Assembly: GCA_963082975.1 (NCBI GenBank)
Contig: OY720344.1
Coordinates: 14,371,580-14,435,579, forward strand
Direction of reading: 5' to 3'
DNA: 64,000 nt
Source of the DNA: Labia minor
Taxonomy: Eukaryota > Arthropoda > Insecta > Dermaptera > Spongiphoridae
In this document: one piece after another, positions 46,341 to 59,340 of the stretch
How positions within the stretch are numbered: position 1 is the first letter of the stretch
How the letters are laid out: the number at the start of each line of letters is the position of its first letter
The notes under the pieces: model-generated
Told to the model about the DNA's origin: nothing
Databases searched by the model: none
The model's input: the letters and a program-made list of their open reading frames with translations, nothing else
Translations under genes and position numbers: made by a program

Positions 46341-47541
46341 TGCTTAAATTTTATAATTTCTTTTATCTATAATATCTTTACGCGTTTCATGTACTGGAGA
46401 ATCCAAATAAATATATTTTTAAAATATTGTGATGATATGGACACAGAATTATTATTAATACTGAAAAACCATTAATAAGTGATAACGTAGATCATAATAT
46501 CCCTCTTGATTAAGAAAACTTGTTCGTATCCATCCATCGATAATGATTAGAAAAATATATTTAATTTTAGTATTACCAACAAAATGTTTTATTTTTTTAA
46601 TTTTAAAAATCGGTAAAAAAAATATTAAATTAATTTATTAGATTATGTATAGTATTACTGGAAGAATACTAGAAAATATCCAGCTTCACATTTCTCACCA
46701 AGCATGTCTGGGAGGTCCTAAATAAATTCAACTTTCTTTTTATCAAAATTGATTGTACAAGTATTTTTCAATTTAATATATTAAAATTTAAAGGTAGTTG
46801 AGAAAATCTTTAATTTCATTTTTTAATTGATAATAAATTCAAACAGAAAATTAATTAATAGAAATAAAAGGAAAAAAGATAAGAAAAAAATGAACAGTTT
46901 ATTTTTTAAGTTTAAAAAATATATATTACAACAAATCAAGCAAATACAAATATTTACACATAAAAATCTTATTTCATTCATTTTTTAATTACAAAATTCA
47001 TATTTATTTTTTTATTTTTTACATATAATACAACACATGAAAAATTTGGATAAATTTTAAAATTATAAAAATTAATCTTTGTTATTACATTGAAATACAA
47101 AATTTTATTTTTTTAATTTGTGAAATATTAACTAAACAAAAATATCAGTGTCAGTTCTTGTGTCCAATTATTAAATAATATCTTTTTAAATTTACAAATT
47201 TTATATATTTAGGAAAAAACAAATAAAAAAATTCATAAAAATAACATATTCTTATAAGTGTTCTTAATTTAATTTTTTTTTTAAACCAATCCTGAAAGTT
47301 ATTATTACTCATTCAAATTAAGCATAATTCAAAAAATAAAAATTCAATTTCTTTACAAACATTTACAATCAATATTTTTACATTTATATATATATATATT
47401 TATCTATTTAAACATTCTTGTTAAATTAGTAAAATTTACTTTTAAAGCAACTTATTTGTATATTTTTCAAAAATTCACATATTCAAAATAATTTTAATCA
47501 AACATAAATAAAATAAATTTAAATTCACTTATTTAACATTT

Positions 47542-47596
<55 letters not shown>

Positions 47597-48796
47597 TAAA
47601 TTAAGATAGCCATTAGTGCAAATTGTTTTATTTATTTTTTTAAATATAATTAAATATAATTACATAATTTCTATATATTTATATATTTAAATAAATTAAT
47701 AAATTATTATTTATTTTTTCATAAATTTTAATATATAAAATCGTTAAAAAATCTTATCAATAAATAATAAATAAATTGAACTTTTTTAATCCCCACTTGA
47801 ATATTATTTTTTTTCCAAGTGATAAACATGTATTAAATATTAAAATATATATATAAATATATTTTGAATTATGCTATCAAAATTGTTAATTGTCATGGAA
47901 TTTTTTTCTAGCTCTGGGAATAAATTTATGAATTTCAAATTTTATAAATTGACGAAATTCATTTTTTGCATATTATCCTTATTTTGGATTTTTTTTTCTT
48001 CCTTTGGACTAAGCGATAATATAACGAATTATTTTCATATTTATATAAAAATAAAATAAAGAAAATTTATGAAATATAATTATTCAATTTTTTATAAAAT
48101 TTTAGAATATTTGAAATTTTTTTTATTTATAAATAAATAACTTAATTATATAATTTAGAACTTTTTTACAAAATTTATTGAATATACAGCCTTGCCTCTT
48201 GAATTTATGAAACTACATAAAGGTTATTTTTCATATTTTTATATAAAAAAAAAATTAATATTGATAAATTATGTTACATATAGTAAATTATTTGAATTTT
48301 ATTCATTTCAATAAATTTTTTGTTTTGCTTTTGTTTTCTGGGTGACAAGGCGGGCAAATTAGTTTTAATAAAATAGAAGTTATTTATCAATTTGAAATTA
48401 TATTATTATATTCATATAATTTACTAATAAAAGAAAATTTTTTAAAATTTGCCATCATTTTTCTTTTATTATATTTAATCCTTTACATATTACATATTAA
48501 ATAAAAATTGTAAAATATTATTTATATATAAATAAATGTTTATTTAAATACATACAGTTTAAAATAGTTAGGACAACAAGTTATATATTATCTGTAGCCG
48601 CGAGGATTGTTTTCTCTTTTTTTTTTTTTTATTTTCTTAAATTTATAAAAAAAAATAGCAAGATACTATTTATATATAATTGTAGAGAATTTCTTCAACG
48701 AGAACCGTAATACTTTTATTTTTATGTTTATTATTCCATTGCAAACTGCGATAATTCAATTTATTGATGTTTTAAGCACTTAATGGTGAAATTTGG
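46341..48796. other. AT-rich stretch downstream of FBXL7
   Basis: It probably includes the FBXL7 3' UTR next to 48797. TA/GATA microsatellite at 47554-47595. No exon or RNA gene is supported. Confidence 0.5.
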
Positions 48797-51700
48797 TCAA
48801 AAGAATCCTGGATTGGTATGCTCAATTACACACCGTTTGCAATATTTTTTAACAGCCCGATAACCCTCGAGGGAAATTTGACAATCTTGGATGTTGAGCT
48901 GTTGAAGCCCTCTGCAATAATAGGCAATACATTGAACGCCTCGATCGGTCACTAAATCGCAACTTCGTAAACTGAGTTTCTTCAGGTTGGGACAACTTTC
49001 CGCAAGTGCACGGAGACCTGCATCGCTGACGTCGCATTTGCCGATGTCGAGGGCGCGCAACCTCGGACAAGAACGAGCAAGGACGGTAATCGCATCATCC
49101 GACACGGCCTCACACCCTCGCGCATTCAGATAACGAAGTTTATAGCACCGACGCGCAATCACCTTTAACCCGGCATCCGAGACTTGATCACATTTTGCTA
49201 CAGACAAATATCGCAAGGTTGCGCCAAGCTTAGCAAGCTCATAAAGGCCGAAATCAGTCACTTGAGTGCAGTCAGACACACTAAGCTCACGTAACCCGGA
49301 GCAGAAACTCGGCACATATTTAATTCCTGCATCTGAAAATAAAAACAGAGAAAATTACTTTTAAATATATTCGATCATAATCAATTATTAATTACTAATA
49401 TTATTAATGAAAATGCTTAAAAATCACCTTTTCTTTAAACAGTTTTTTTTTCAAAATTAATATATCAAGGGAATTGTAAAAAAAAAATTAATTAAATAAA
49501 TTATATCAATATAACGGAATTTTGTAAATTAAACCACATATTGATATTTGTTATTGTAAATTTATTCAAAAAATACAAAAATATACACAACGTTTCGATT
49601 GCTACTTCTGCAATCGTTATCAAGCGCCATCTGGTTGGTGACCTAGGTCTTATATTAAGGATCATTCGTCACTTGTCACTGGACACTCTAACAGTGCAGT
49701 CGCTTGATAACGATTGCAGAAGTAGCAATCGAAACGTTGTGTATATTTTTGTATTTTATGAATAAATTCACAATAACAAATATCAATATGTGGTTTAATT
49801 TACAAAAAATTCCGTTATAAATAAAAACAACCACCAAAGCTTTAATAATATATCAATATAAATTACAACTTTTCAAAACATAAGGGGGCTAGTATATTTA
49901 CATACATATATATACACCCAAATCTTTTTTTACTCGAATTTCGATTCGCTAATATTTATTTCTTTACACGAATCAGAAAAAAATCAATTTTAATTTTAAT
50001 TTTAATAGTTTAATCAAAAAACTGTTAATTTATGCCCACAGAATTTATTACTAATATTATTAATGAAAATGCTTAAAAATCACCTTTTCTTTAAACTTTT
50101 TTTTTTAAAAATTAATATATCAAGGGAATTGTAAAAAAAAAAATTAAATAAATTATATCAATATAAATTACAACTTTTCAAAACATAAGGGGGCTAGTAT
50201 ATTTACATACATATATATACACCCAAATCTTTTTTTTTACTCGAATTTCGATTCGCTAATATTTATTTCTTTACACGAATCAGAAATTTAATTTTAATTT
50301 TAATAGTTTAATCAGAAAACTGTTAATTTATGCCCACAGAACAGTAATTGGCATCCAGACTTGTTTACATTGTATAATTCTAAGAAGTTAAGGTTAGGGG
50401 AATAACCGAATTTTATAAAGTACAGTTATTATTTTTTCAGTTTAATAATTCTATTGTCAGAGTATCATTTGTAAATTGCAATACAATATTCAATAAAACT
50501 TTAAAAATTAATGTTTAAATTAAAAATTATTTTTTTTAATTTAATAAGAACCTAAGATTTATTTCTAAATTCCATTTATAATATGTATAGTGATGGAAAA
50601 AAGAGAACGCCAGTCTAGCTAGCGCAACGCCTTTCTCAATAGCATTAAGAAATTATTTGAATACCAATTTAATTTTAAATGATTGACAATTTTATGTTTT
50701 TAATTAATATCTTTAATTTTGATTCATATATTAATGCTGTTGAGAAAAGCGTTGCGCTAAACTCGAGTTCCCTATTTTCAGTCATTGTATATACACATGT
50801 TAAATATATTACTTGTGAACTGAATTTTTACTTGACATTAATTTTAATTTTTTTTTTTTTTTTAAAGCAACTAATGGAAAAATATTAAATAATTAAATTT
50901 AAAAATTAAAAAACCAAATTATTTTATATATATATATTTTTAAAATTATTATATTTATGTTAAGTCGAATAATCATATTGATATATAGTATATACCTATA
51001 CCTGTATAAATATTGAAAGTCATTTTTAAAATATCAAAAATTCATCAAGCGAGTCATCCCAAAAAGAAATAATTGTCATTGAATCATATCTATTTGCATG
51101 TTAACAAGACTAATAAATAATTTATAATCTGCAAAGGTAATCAATTAATTAATTAATTATATATTTCATATATTGATTAACTTGTAATAAATTGCACCTA
51201 ATTACATTTTATAATAGTATGTAAATTTTGATTCTAAATTTCAAGTAATATATTCTTTTTTTAAAAAAAATTCTAAAAATAGATGAATTGTAATTACTAT
51301 TTATTTTGATTAGAGAATGAAAAAAATTTTCTCAAAGCACAAAAAAGTTAAAAAAAAAAAATAAAAAAAAAAAAAAAAAAAATTAATTCTTTGAAATTAA
51401 TAAAAAATTTCTGGGTAAATTACTTGGATGAAATTCAACATTTCCTTTAAGTTTCTCCAGAGGTTGGTTAAAATGAATAAACGTCTTTGGAAACATGTTC
51501 TTAATAATTTATAGCATCATCTATTAACGCTTTAATCATATTACTGATTAACTAATACGCTTTATAATGTGAATAAATGTATATGCATTCTGCAAAATAA
51601 TTATGTAAATACAATAGGAATTTTCTCGTGGTTACTCTTTAATGCCTGGAATTATAGTATTTTAATTGAATTCATTGAAATGTTAAGCTTTTTAATCCTT

Positions 51701-54700
51701 TGATTATTTATTACTTGGATAATTACTTGCAATTTTTATAATAATTTGACAAATTTATCTAATTTTAATAAAAAGAGATTATATGTAGATATATTTTATA
51801 TGGTATTGGTGGAATATTTAATTATTTAAATGTTTTATCTGTTTGAAATGTAAATTTTATATAAAAGAAAATTTCTTTGGAGAAAAAATTATAACAAGTT
51901 TTTAGAGAACAAAAGATTCTTAATTCAAATTTATTAAATATTTTCTTAATACAATAATTCATTTGGAAACAATTAACAAATTAGACAGCAAATTTTTCTT
52001 GTAAAAATCTAATTTTAAGCTTCAGTAATTAAATTTTTTGTTACCTCTTATATATAAAAAAAATATATATATAAAACATTATTGAACTTAATTTTATTTT
52101 TCAATTTTGTAAAATGTAAAAAAATATAAAAGACTAAAAGATAAATAATCTCTCTAACTACTGATTTCTTCTGCCACCTTTTGATTATCTTAAGAAACAT
52201 TTATGAAAGCATAAAAAACAGAACCGTATCAGATTCTTTTCTTAATTTGTTCAGTAAATTTTATTTATAGTAAAAAATTAAAATTAATCATAACATTTAA
52301 TTCGTTAAAAAAAATTGTTTGTATTATTTGAATTAAAATTAAGGCACGTATATTTTTAAATTATTTTATAATTCTGTTTCTTTTGCTGCTGAATCTGGAT
52401 TTAGCTCTTTTTTTTAAATAACTTCTTTTGAGTCTCTCTAGCCTAGTGATTCTCAACCTTTTTTTTACCGCGGCACACTTGTAACGGTTGAAAAATTTGG
52501 CGGCACACAAAGAAAAAGATAAGTGTAAAAGTTGAAAAAATATTGAAAAAAAGTGGTTTCAAAAACTCGTAGTTTCGCACCACACTTTGAAAATCTCGCG
52601 GCACACCAAAGTGTCGCGGCACAGTGGTTGAGAATCACTGCTCTAGCCACTATGCCTCATTTTAGGGTGAGATTTGAAAATTATCTAGATGGAAGTTAAA
52701 TTAAATGGATAAATATATGAAGATTGTGAAGGAGGATCATATCCATCATGCAAATATTGACTAAACGAGAAGATATTCCATTTTTTCCCCTATAATTCTA
52801 TACACCCTCCATTCCAAAAGAAACCGAACTTTTTAAAAAAACAAAAAACCAATGTACATTTTGGAACAAATCATTTTTATTAATCAATATATTCCCCTTC
52901 TGCATCGATACACAAATTTGCACGCTCCAACAAGTTGTCAAACGACTTCTCCATGTCCTTTATTGGAATGGTGTTTAGGACGTCGGTCGTCGCCTTCTCA
53001 ATGACTTCAAACGATGCGTGCCACTTGCCTTTCATCGCCAAATGCAGTTTAGGGAACGGATAGAAGCGCACGGATCCAGATCTGGAGAATAGGGCGAATG
53101 ATGCAAAGGAATAACGTGATTTTTGACCAAAAATTCAGTTACAAGTCGCGAACGATGTGATGGTGCATTATCGTCCAACTGCCGATTTCTCGATATTCTG
53201 GCGAAATACGATGAATTCTTGCCAGCAAACGCTTCATGACGCCCAAGTAAAACTCTCATTGTTATTTTTGATGAATTCACGCACTTTTTCGATATTTTCT
53301 TCCGATGGCTTAGTCTCTCATTGACAACTGGTATAAATTTCATGACATTTGGATGCATACAACAAAAGTTATTGAGTTTCAAATGTCAGTTTTCATCATT
53401 CAGCGTCTCTCTACCCGATTTGAATCGTCTGAACCACTCGTAAACTTGCGTACGGGATAGACAATCATCACCATATGCATTTTGTAGCATTTGGTGCGTT
53501 TCAGTAAAAGTTTTACCAAGTTTAACACAAAAATCAATTGCAGCTCTTTGTTTGAAACTCATTTTCCGGCCGATGTACAAAACACACTGACATTTGAAAC
53601 ACAATAACTTTTGTTGTATGCATTCAAATGTCATGAAATTTATACCAGTTGTCAATGAGGGACTAAACCATCTACGGGTAAAATATTACAACAGATGGCA
53701 TTAGTGGTATTATTTTTTTTTTTAAAGTTCGGTTTCTTTTGGAATGGAGGGTGTATATTATTATATTTTATTGTACATTTATTATGATTTGTTTTTAAAA
53801 TAGAAAAGAAAATAGCTATATTTTAATACTTTCAAAAAAAATTTGTTCAAAAATAATTTCTCTTAATAAATTTATGTTGTGATTTTTTTTTTTAATCATA
53901 CCCAACCAGAATTTCACGTCGATTCGACGTCTAAAAGGTCTGTCTATCTGAATGATTTCATCAAGAAAAATCACTAAACATTTGGATGGGTTTTCTCATA
54001 AATTGATTATATAAATCCTTTTTTTATTCAAATTTTAAAGGTATCCCATTTTTAAAGGTATCCTATTTTTTTACATATATAATAATTCAAAATATAATTC
54101 ATAAATGTTTACCTTTATAAACATGTGTTGTTACAATTATCTAATATCAATAAATAGAATGAATATGTTTTAATTATTATTTACTGAATCACAATAAGTA
54201 AAGTATGTTTCTTATTCGTTGTTGATAATATGATCTTATATTAATAAAGTTAACAAAATAAAAATAAAAAGGTTGTTGTTAATGGTATAAAGAGAATACT
54301 AATGTTCTTAGAATAGAATTAATAATTAGAATATATATATTAATCAAATGAGAATATAACGTAATTACTTGGAACATGGTTTAGATCAAGTTTCAAAGCT
54401 GATTCCCGCTTCTCGTTTGCAATATATCACATATTTGCATAAATAACTTGCTAGTATTTTTTTTTTTAATGCTTTCTTATTTTTTTTTTTTTTTTTTTGT
54501 TTATTTAATATAAATATTTAATGTAAACTTTTATTGAAAGTATATATAAGGAAGAGATTTGCAATTGTAATAAGTTAGTAATTAATTAAATTAAATCATT
54601 TGAAAATTGAAAAAACAATCATGCATCTGTCAATGGATATTTTAACAAATTAAATTTGCGCACACACAATTTAATTAATTAATTAATTAGTCCAGTTTTC

Positions 54701-54869
54701 CTATCTAATCAAGTTACTTTTTTATAATATTATTATATAAAGATACCTAGATAAAACAATGCTTTTATTTCGCATATACTTATAATTTCTAGTATAATTG
54801 TAAGTATAGTATTCTCTTATATGATGAGATAGAGATAAATTAGAGACTGATTAATAATAATTTTGAAAA

Positions 54870-54906
<37 letters not shown>

Positions 54907-57184
54907 GTATATAGCTTGAACGGCTCAACGGATTTTGATAAAATTTGGTATATTTAGTTAATGCATCAGTAGCATGCATTCTTCAACTTTTGGTGTATAT
55001 CCGGAAACCGGAAGTGGTAATTTACAAAGTATTAATTTTATATTCATTGTCGGAAATTTTTCACTTAAAATATAGTACTAGTAATTAATAATTGAGTAAT
55101 TAAACTAAAAATAAAATCCGGCATAATATAATTTAGTCATTTTAATTCAAGTTTTAAAAATATTTTTTGTTTTTATACTTAATATATAGATATATAATGT
55201 TTGGAAATTAATTTATTTCAAATCGTCGGTCCGTTCTGTGCCTGGTCACAGCTCATTTTTTACTATCTCGCCAGAGATAGTATTGCGATCACGAAAATTT
55301 TCGATGTTGAGATTTTGATGTTTTTATACGTTTTGAAGGTTCCTGAATCATTTTCACTAAGGTTGAGAAAAATGTCTGTGTGTGTGTATGTGTGTGTGTA
55401 TGTGTGTGTGTATGTGTGTGTGTATGTATGTAGGCAAGATTACGCAAAAACGGTTTGAGCTAGAATGATGAAATTTGGTACATGGGCATTATTCAAAATT
55501 CATAGTTTTCTATCAACTTTTGAGAAATGTAGCTCAACCGGAAGAGGGTCATTACCTACAACGTTTTGATTTTTTTTCCTCTAAAGTGACCGTAAAAATA
55601 AAGATATATGTTTGATAATTTTTCACATGATTAATAATTGTATAAAACTGCTATATATAGAATTTCAGCTTGATTGATTCGCTGAAATTACCAGAATTAA
55701 TTTTTTAACACTGCAAATCTCACGCGCCAACACGTGACGTGGTGCCATCAACAAAAAGCCAAACATGCGCTGGTTTAATATTTATTATTTATTATTTATA
55801 ATTTATAATTAATTAAATTTAATTTAAATATAATATATTATGTTATTTAATCCAATTCAAATTGCGAGATAGTCGAGTGGAGACACTCCAGCTAATTTTA
55901 TAATTTATTTGAATACAAATAATTTTATACTAAGTTTTATTATACAATAGAATTATAATTTATTTCATAAATAATAAATCGACTTTATAAAAATGATTAA
56001 ATAATAAAGAATAGAAAAAAAAAACAAACTTTCTTTTGATTTTTTTAGTATTTATTTATATAATATTTTTTGATTATTTTATTTTTAACTATTTAGTTGG
56101 TTTGAATTTTCAAGATAAATGATTTATTTAATTTATATGATTTATTTCTTGGCAACGGTCATATATGGCGGACATTAAATCTATTAAAATTTCTTAAACA
56201 TTAAGTGTATTGGTATGTATATAAACATAAATACATGATTTAGATATGTATTTGTATTTCAAAGAAAAATACGATGAAACGCGCTCTTTGATTTATTAAT
56301 TTATATAAGAAGCTATTCCATTTTTTTGCTTGGTTCAAGATGTTGAAATATTAATAATAGAAAAATGATATCTTTTCAATTCATAATGATAAAATGTTTT
56401 GTTTGATCAGGAATTTTTTTTTCTTTTTTTTTTTTTTTTTTTTAAATATCGATTGGAATGTTTTTAATAATTTCAACTCTTTAGCGCTGCCATCATCATA
56501 ATCATCAACAATACAAATCAAAAAAGAAAAGATACTTGAATGTTGTTTTTTACATTTCTTTCTTTGGTTGCTCATTCAATTCATACACATCCACTCCACT
56601 ACTTTTCATCATCATTGTAATTCTGTTGCTTTTCAAACAATAGGGTCCTAATGGTTTTTTAAAAGTGATTAGCTTCAAGAACACATAAATCAACATTCTA
56701 TTATCGAAATGCAAATATAAATAAACATCATCCAATCGGATTTAATGCACTCTTCTTCTTCCTTCGGAACAAGTCTTACACCTTCGGTTAGCTATCCAAA
56801 CAAGTATTTTACTTAATTCAGACCTTGGCTCTCCTATCAAGTCTTCATGGTTGATTTCCGAACACACATACATACACACAAATAAAAACCAATAACCACT
56901 TTTAGTTTATCAATAGAAACTACTACTTGTATTGCTTTTTCAGAGAATGTTTCAATAAAAACAAAAAAAACAAAAATAATAATAATGACAATTTTTAAAC
57001 TCACCTGTAACTTGAACACAGCGCCTTAGATAAAGATAAAGAAGCTGAGGACAATTGCGGACGATTATACGAAGTCCTGTATCTTCGACAGCTTGGCAAT
57101 CGGTGAGGTCCAGATACTGAAGGGCTAATCTCCTTGGAGGCTCAGGACCCGCAGGCACGCTGATGCACGAAATTCGGGTGCAAC
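48797..57184 (-). CDS. FBXL7: FBXL7, F-box/LRR protein, last two exons
   Basis: FBXL7 is a substrate receptor of SCF ubiquitin ligase. Two exons, 57184-57005 and 49332-48797 (stop TGA), join in phase (VT|DAGIKYV) across a 7.7-kb intron. They encode about 238 C-terminal residues of leucine-rich repeats in the Cys-containing F-box family pattern: LDLTDCQAVEDTGL, LYLRRCVQVTDAGI, LSVSDCTQVTDFGL, LSVAKCDQVSDAGL, LNARGCEAVSDDAI, LDIGKCDVSDAGL, LSLRSCDLVTDRGV and LNIQDCQISLEGY. The protein ends KRCVIEHTNPGFF, essentially the vertebrate FBXL7 C-terminus. The F-box and earlier repeats are not found up to 64000 and should lie to the right, outside the window. Both exons are strikingly richer in G+C and CpG than any other gene here. 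Confidence 0.93.
49388..50342. repeat. Tandem duplication, about 300-bp unit, one copy interrupted
   Basis: A unit beginning tactaatattattaatgaaa and ending in a gttaatttatgcccacagaa segment occurs at about 49394-50043 and 50044-50342. The first copy is split by the Penelope-like insertion at 49514-49848; the second is uninterrupted. The copies differ by small indels in A/T runs. Confidence 0.85.
49514..49848. mobile_element. Penelope-like terminal-repeat copy (family B), palindromic
   Basis: A 335-bp insertion flanked by the 12-bp duplication tatatcaatata (49502-49513 and 49849-49860). The unoccupied site is preserved in the second tandem copy near 50155. Arms are inverted copies like those at 46027-46326, separated by a unique centre of about 85 bp, and the tail is ccaccaaagctttaataa. 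Confidence 0.85.
50591..50784. mobile_element. MITE, same family as 13818-14042
   Basis: The left end tgatggaaaaaagagaac and its inner part (gcgcaacgcctttctcaa) match the 13.8-kb copy. The right end is a diverged inverted form (gttccctattttcagtca). Non-coding, in the FBXL7 intron. Confidence 0.65.
52444..52640. mobile_element. hAT-type MITE
   Basis: 197 bp with termini tagtgattctcaacc and ggttgagaatcactg, flanked by a perfect 8-bp duplication ctctagcc (52436-52443 and 52641-52648). Inner gcggcacac motifs repeat on both arms. It belongs to the common TTCTCAACC hAT group. Confidence 0.9.
52803..53753 (-). mobile_element. Rearranged, defective mariner-like element
   Basis: Inverted termini caccctccattccaaaagaa and complement are flanked by TA (52801-52802 and 53754-53755). 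Transposase pieces lie on the minus strand. An N-terminal helix-turn-helix (MSFKQRAAIDFCVKLGKTF, YEWFRRFKSG) is at 53566-53390. Then comes DDNAPSHRS with HHSPYSPDLDPC near 53190-53070. A C-terminal AEGEYID lies near 52880. Much of the catalytic domain is missing and the pieces are in different frames. A segment of about 75 bp (53305-53380) is repeated inverted at 53595-53670 inside the element. Confidence 0.85.
54903..55270. repeat. Dispersed repeat copy 1
   Basis: It contains gataaaatttggtatattta, aacttttggtgtatatc, ggaagtggta and gtgcctggtcacagctca, in the same order as at 63235-63512. It is non-coding and resembles the 'gatgaaatttggtacat' repeats common in arthropod genomes. A related stretch continues at 55440-55570. 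Confidence 0.6.
55377..55434 (+). repeat. TGTGTGTA-type microsatellite
   Basis: About five units of tgtgtgtgta / tatg, within the dispersed repeat cluster. Confidence 0.9.
55766..55892 (+). repeat. Dispersed repeat with gtggagacactcca terminus, copy 1
   Basis: It ends with attgcgagatagtcgagtgg followed by agacactcc. The reverse complement of the whole segment occurs at 57702-57840. Confidence 0.6.
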
Positions 57185-57276
57185 CTGAAAGGGAAAACGA
57201 TTTTGGTTAACAAATGATTACATACATATTTCAGATTAGTTAAATTTTTTTTTTAGATTTTGAATTCAATTAAAAA

Positions 57277-57400
57277 AATCTGGAGTGTCTCCACTCGACT
57301 ATCTCGCAAATTTGAATTGGATTAAATAACATATATTAATTTAAATTAAATTAAATAAATTATAAATTAAATTAAACTAAATGCGCCCAACGTTTTTCGT
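57277..57400 (-). repeat. Same dispersed repeat, copy 2 (partial)
   Basis: It begins ctggagtgtctccactcgac and runs into the same ttggattaaataacatatat segment, then diverges (gcgcccaacgtttttcgttg). Confidence 0.6.
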
Positions 57401-57701
57401 TGAATATGAAGCAATTCATCCATAAACTTTGTCAGGCTTATAGAAAAATTATTTTATTATTTTTAGTCCATTAAAAATGTTATTTTATAAAATTGTTTTA
57501 TATTTATATTTTTTTACTCTAAATATTCCTTCTTATATTATATATTATATTATTATTATAGTATTCTTCCAATTAGATGCAGGATATGTGCATTTCTGGT
57601 ATATAATGATTTTGATTTCATTATGTTTTCAGATATTTAAAGCTTAAAGATTTTTAAATATAATATGTGTGTGTTGAGATTATAATTTCATTATTTGAAA
57701 A

Positions 57702-57840
57702 ATCTGGAGTGTCTCCACTCGACTATCTCGCAAATTTTAATTGGATTAAATAACATATATTAATTTACATTAAATTAAATTAATTAAATTATAAATTAAA
57801 ATTAATAAATAATATTTATTGAACCAGTGCATGTTTACCT
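57702..57840 (-). repeat. Same dispersed repeat, copy 3
   Basis: It begins ctggagtgtctccactcgac and ends attgaaccagtgcatgttta, the inverse of copy 1. Confidence 0.65.
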
Positions 57841-58577
57841 CTACCAAATGGTACAGTGGTCAACTACTGGTACGTTTACCCTAATATATAATAATTCTAT
57901 TCAGAATAAATAAAATTATTTATTGTATAATATTAATAAATGATGATTTTTAAAACAAAATTTCATATAGATTAATAATTTTAATTTATTTATTAAATTT
58001 GAAATTATTTTTAATATTAATAATATAATATGACTTGTTTCAAAAAAATTATATTTAATATTCATTCTGATTAATAATTTATTATTAATATTTCTATTCA
58101 ACTCACATATTTTTTAATTAATTCAATATAGAATGTGTGATTTGCTAAGATTGTTAATTTAATTATTAAAGTGTAACATCATTTAAGACACGGCCGTGAT
58201 TCTTAGACATGAAAGCTTTTTAAAAAAATATAACCAAGCAAATCTTCCTCGCTCACCATATTTTACCAGATTTTATGGATGAAAAATAAATTCCAGTTGT
58301 CAGATTTGTAATCACGTTTACTACCACTAAATGCTATTAAAACTAGAAATTGAAAAAAATAGAAAAATCCGACAAATAAAAATGAAAATAAAACAAAAAC
58401 AAAAATGTAAAGAAAAATTAATTATGATTGAATTTTTTTTTTATATATAGTATAAGATTTTAATTATTTATTTAATTGAAAGAAAATTTAGAATTTTATT
58501 AAAGATATATACCTATTATTTTCCTATATTATTATACTAAACTTGAAGAGGGATAGTATTTGACTTTGTGCTGCAAT
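57841..58577. other. AT-rich, no gene recognised
   Basis: This should be intron or 5' flank of FBXL7. No exon is seen. Confidence 0.5.
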
Positions 58578-59332
58578 CAGTGGCGTACCTAGGGGGGTGC
58601 GATGGGTGCGGTCCGCACCGGGCGGCACTTATCTTGGGGCGGCATTTTTTATATTTAGTTATAGTTGTAAAAAGCAACTTATTCATATTTCATATTTATT
58701 TTTTTTCTTTCTTGAATAATAAATGATTATTATAATTATTATAAGTTTACTATTTGATCTATATATAAGATGATCAACTATATGATTTCGAATATTATTC
58801 CTCTGTGTATATAAATGCATTAAAGTGTAAATTTTGAATTCTAATTCCAAGAACAGGATAATAATTTTATTTTATTGTATTCCTTAAAATTCGTTGATTT
58901 GGAAACGCATCTTTACGATTTTGTTCAGCAATTTTTCCTAACTAAAATTTTTTGATCAGTTTATAAATGTCATTTCTTTTGAAAAGTTTATATGATTACT
59001 TTGAAGTGATATACCAATATATTTTTAAATCATCGATTTTTCTTTTGAAAAGCAGGGCCGGCGGAAAAAATATAAATATAAATTTTGAGAGCATTATACA
59101 CGATTTTTCTAGTATGAAAGCTAGAAGAGTAAATATTATATAAATATGTTTACGAGTGCATACAAATATGTGTAAAAAAATTTACTCTGTGTATTAATTA
59201 ATATTGATTAAATAACTTAATAATTTATTTATGTGCATTAATTTATAAATACCACTATTTGATTGACTTATAATAAAAAGGGCGGCAAACTGGAGATCGC
59301 CCCGGGCGGCAAAAGTTCTAGGTACGCCACTG
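58578..59332. mobile_element. hAT-type non-autonomous element
   Basis: 755 bp with termini cagtggcgtacctagg and ctaggtacgccactg, flanked by a perfect 8-bp duplication gctgcaat (58570-58577 and 59333-59340). GC-rich subterminal ggcggc motifs lie on both sides of an AT-rich non-coding interior. Confidence 0.92.
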
Positions 59333-59340
59333 GCTGCAAT

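Noticed and set aside
47871-48059. Hydrophobic small frame as a membrane peptide
   Set aside because: Phe/Ile-rich frames are expected by chance in sequence this rich in T; no homology or context.
53032-53655. Two separate mariner-like genes
   Set aside because: They are broken pieces of one defective transposase between shared inverted termini.
55201-55458. Plus-strand frame ending in VCVYVCVYV
   Set aside because: The tail is a translated microsatellite and the rest lies in a dispersed repeat.
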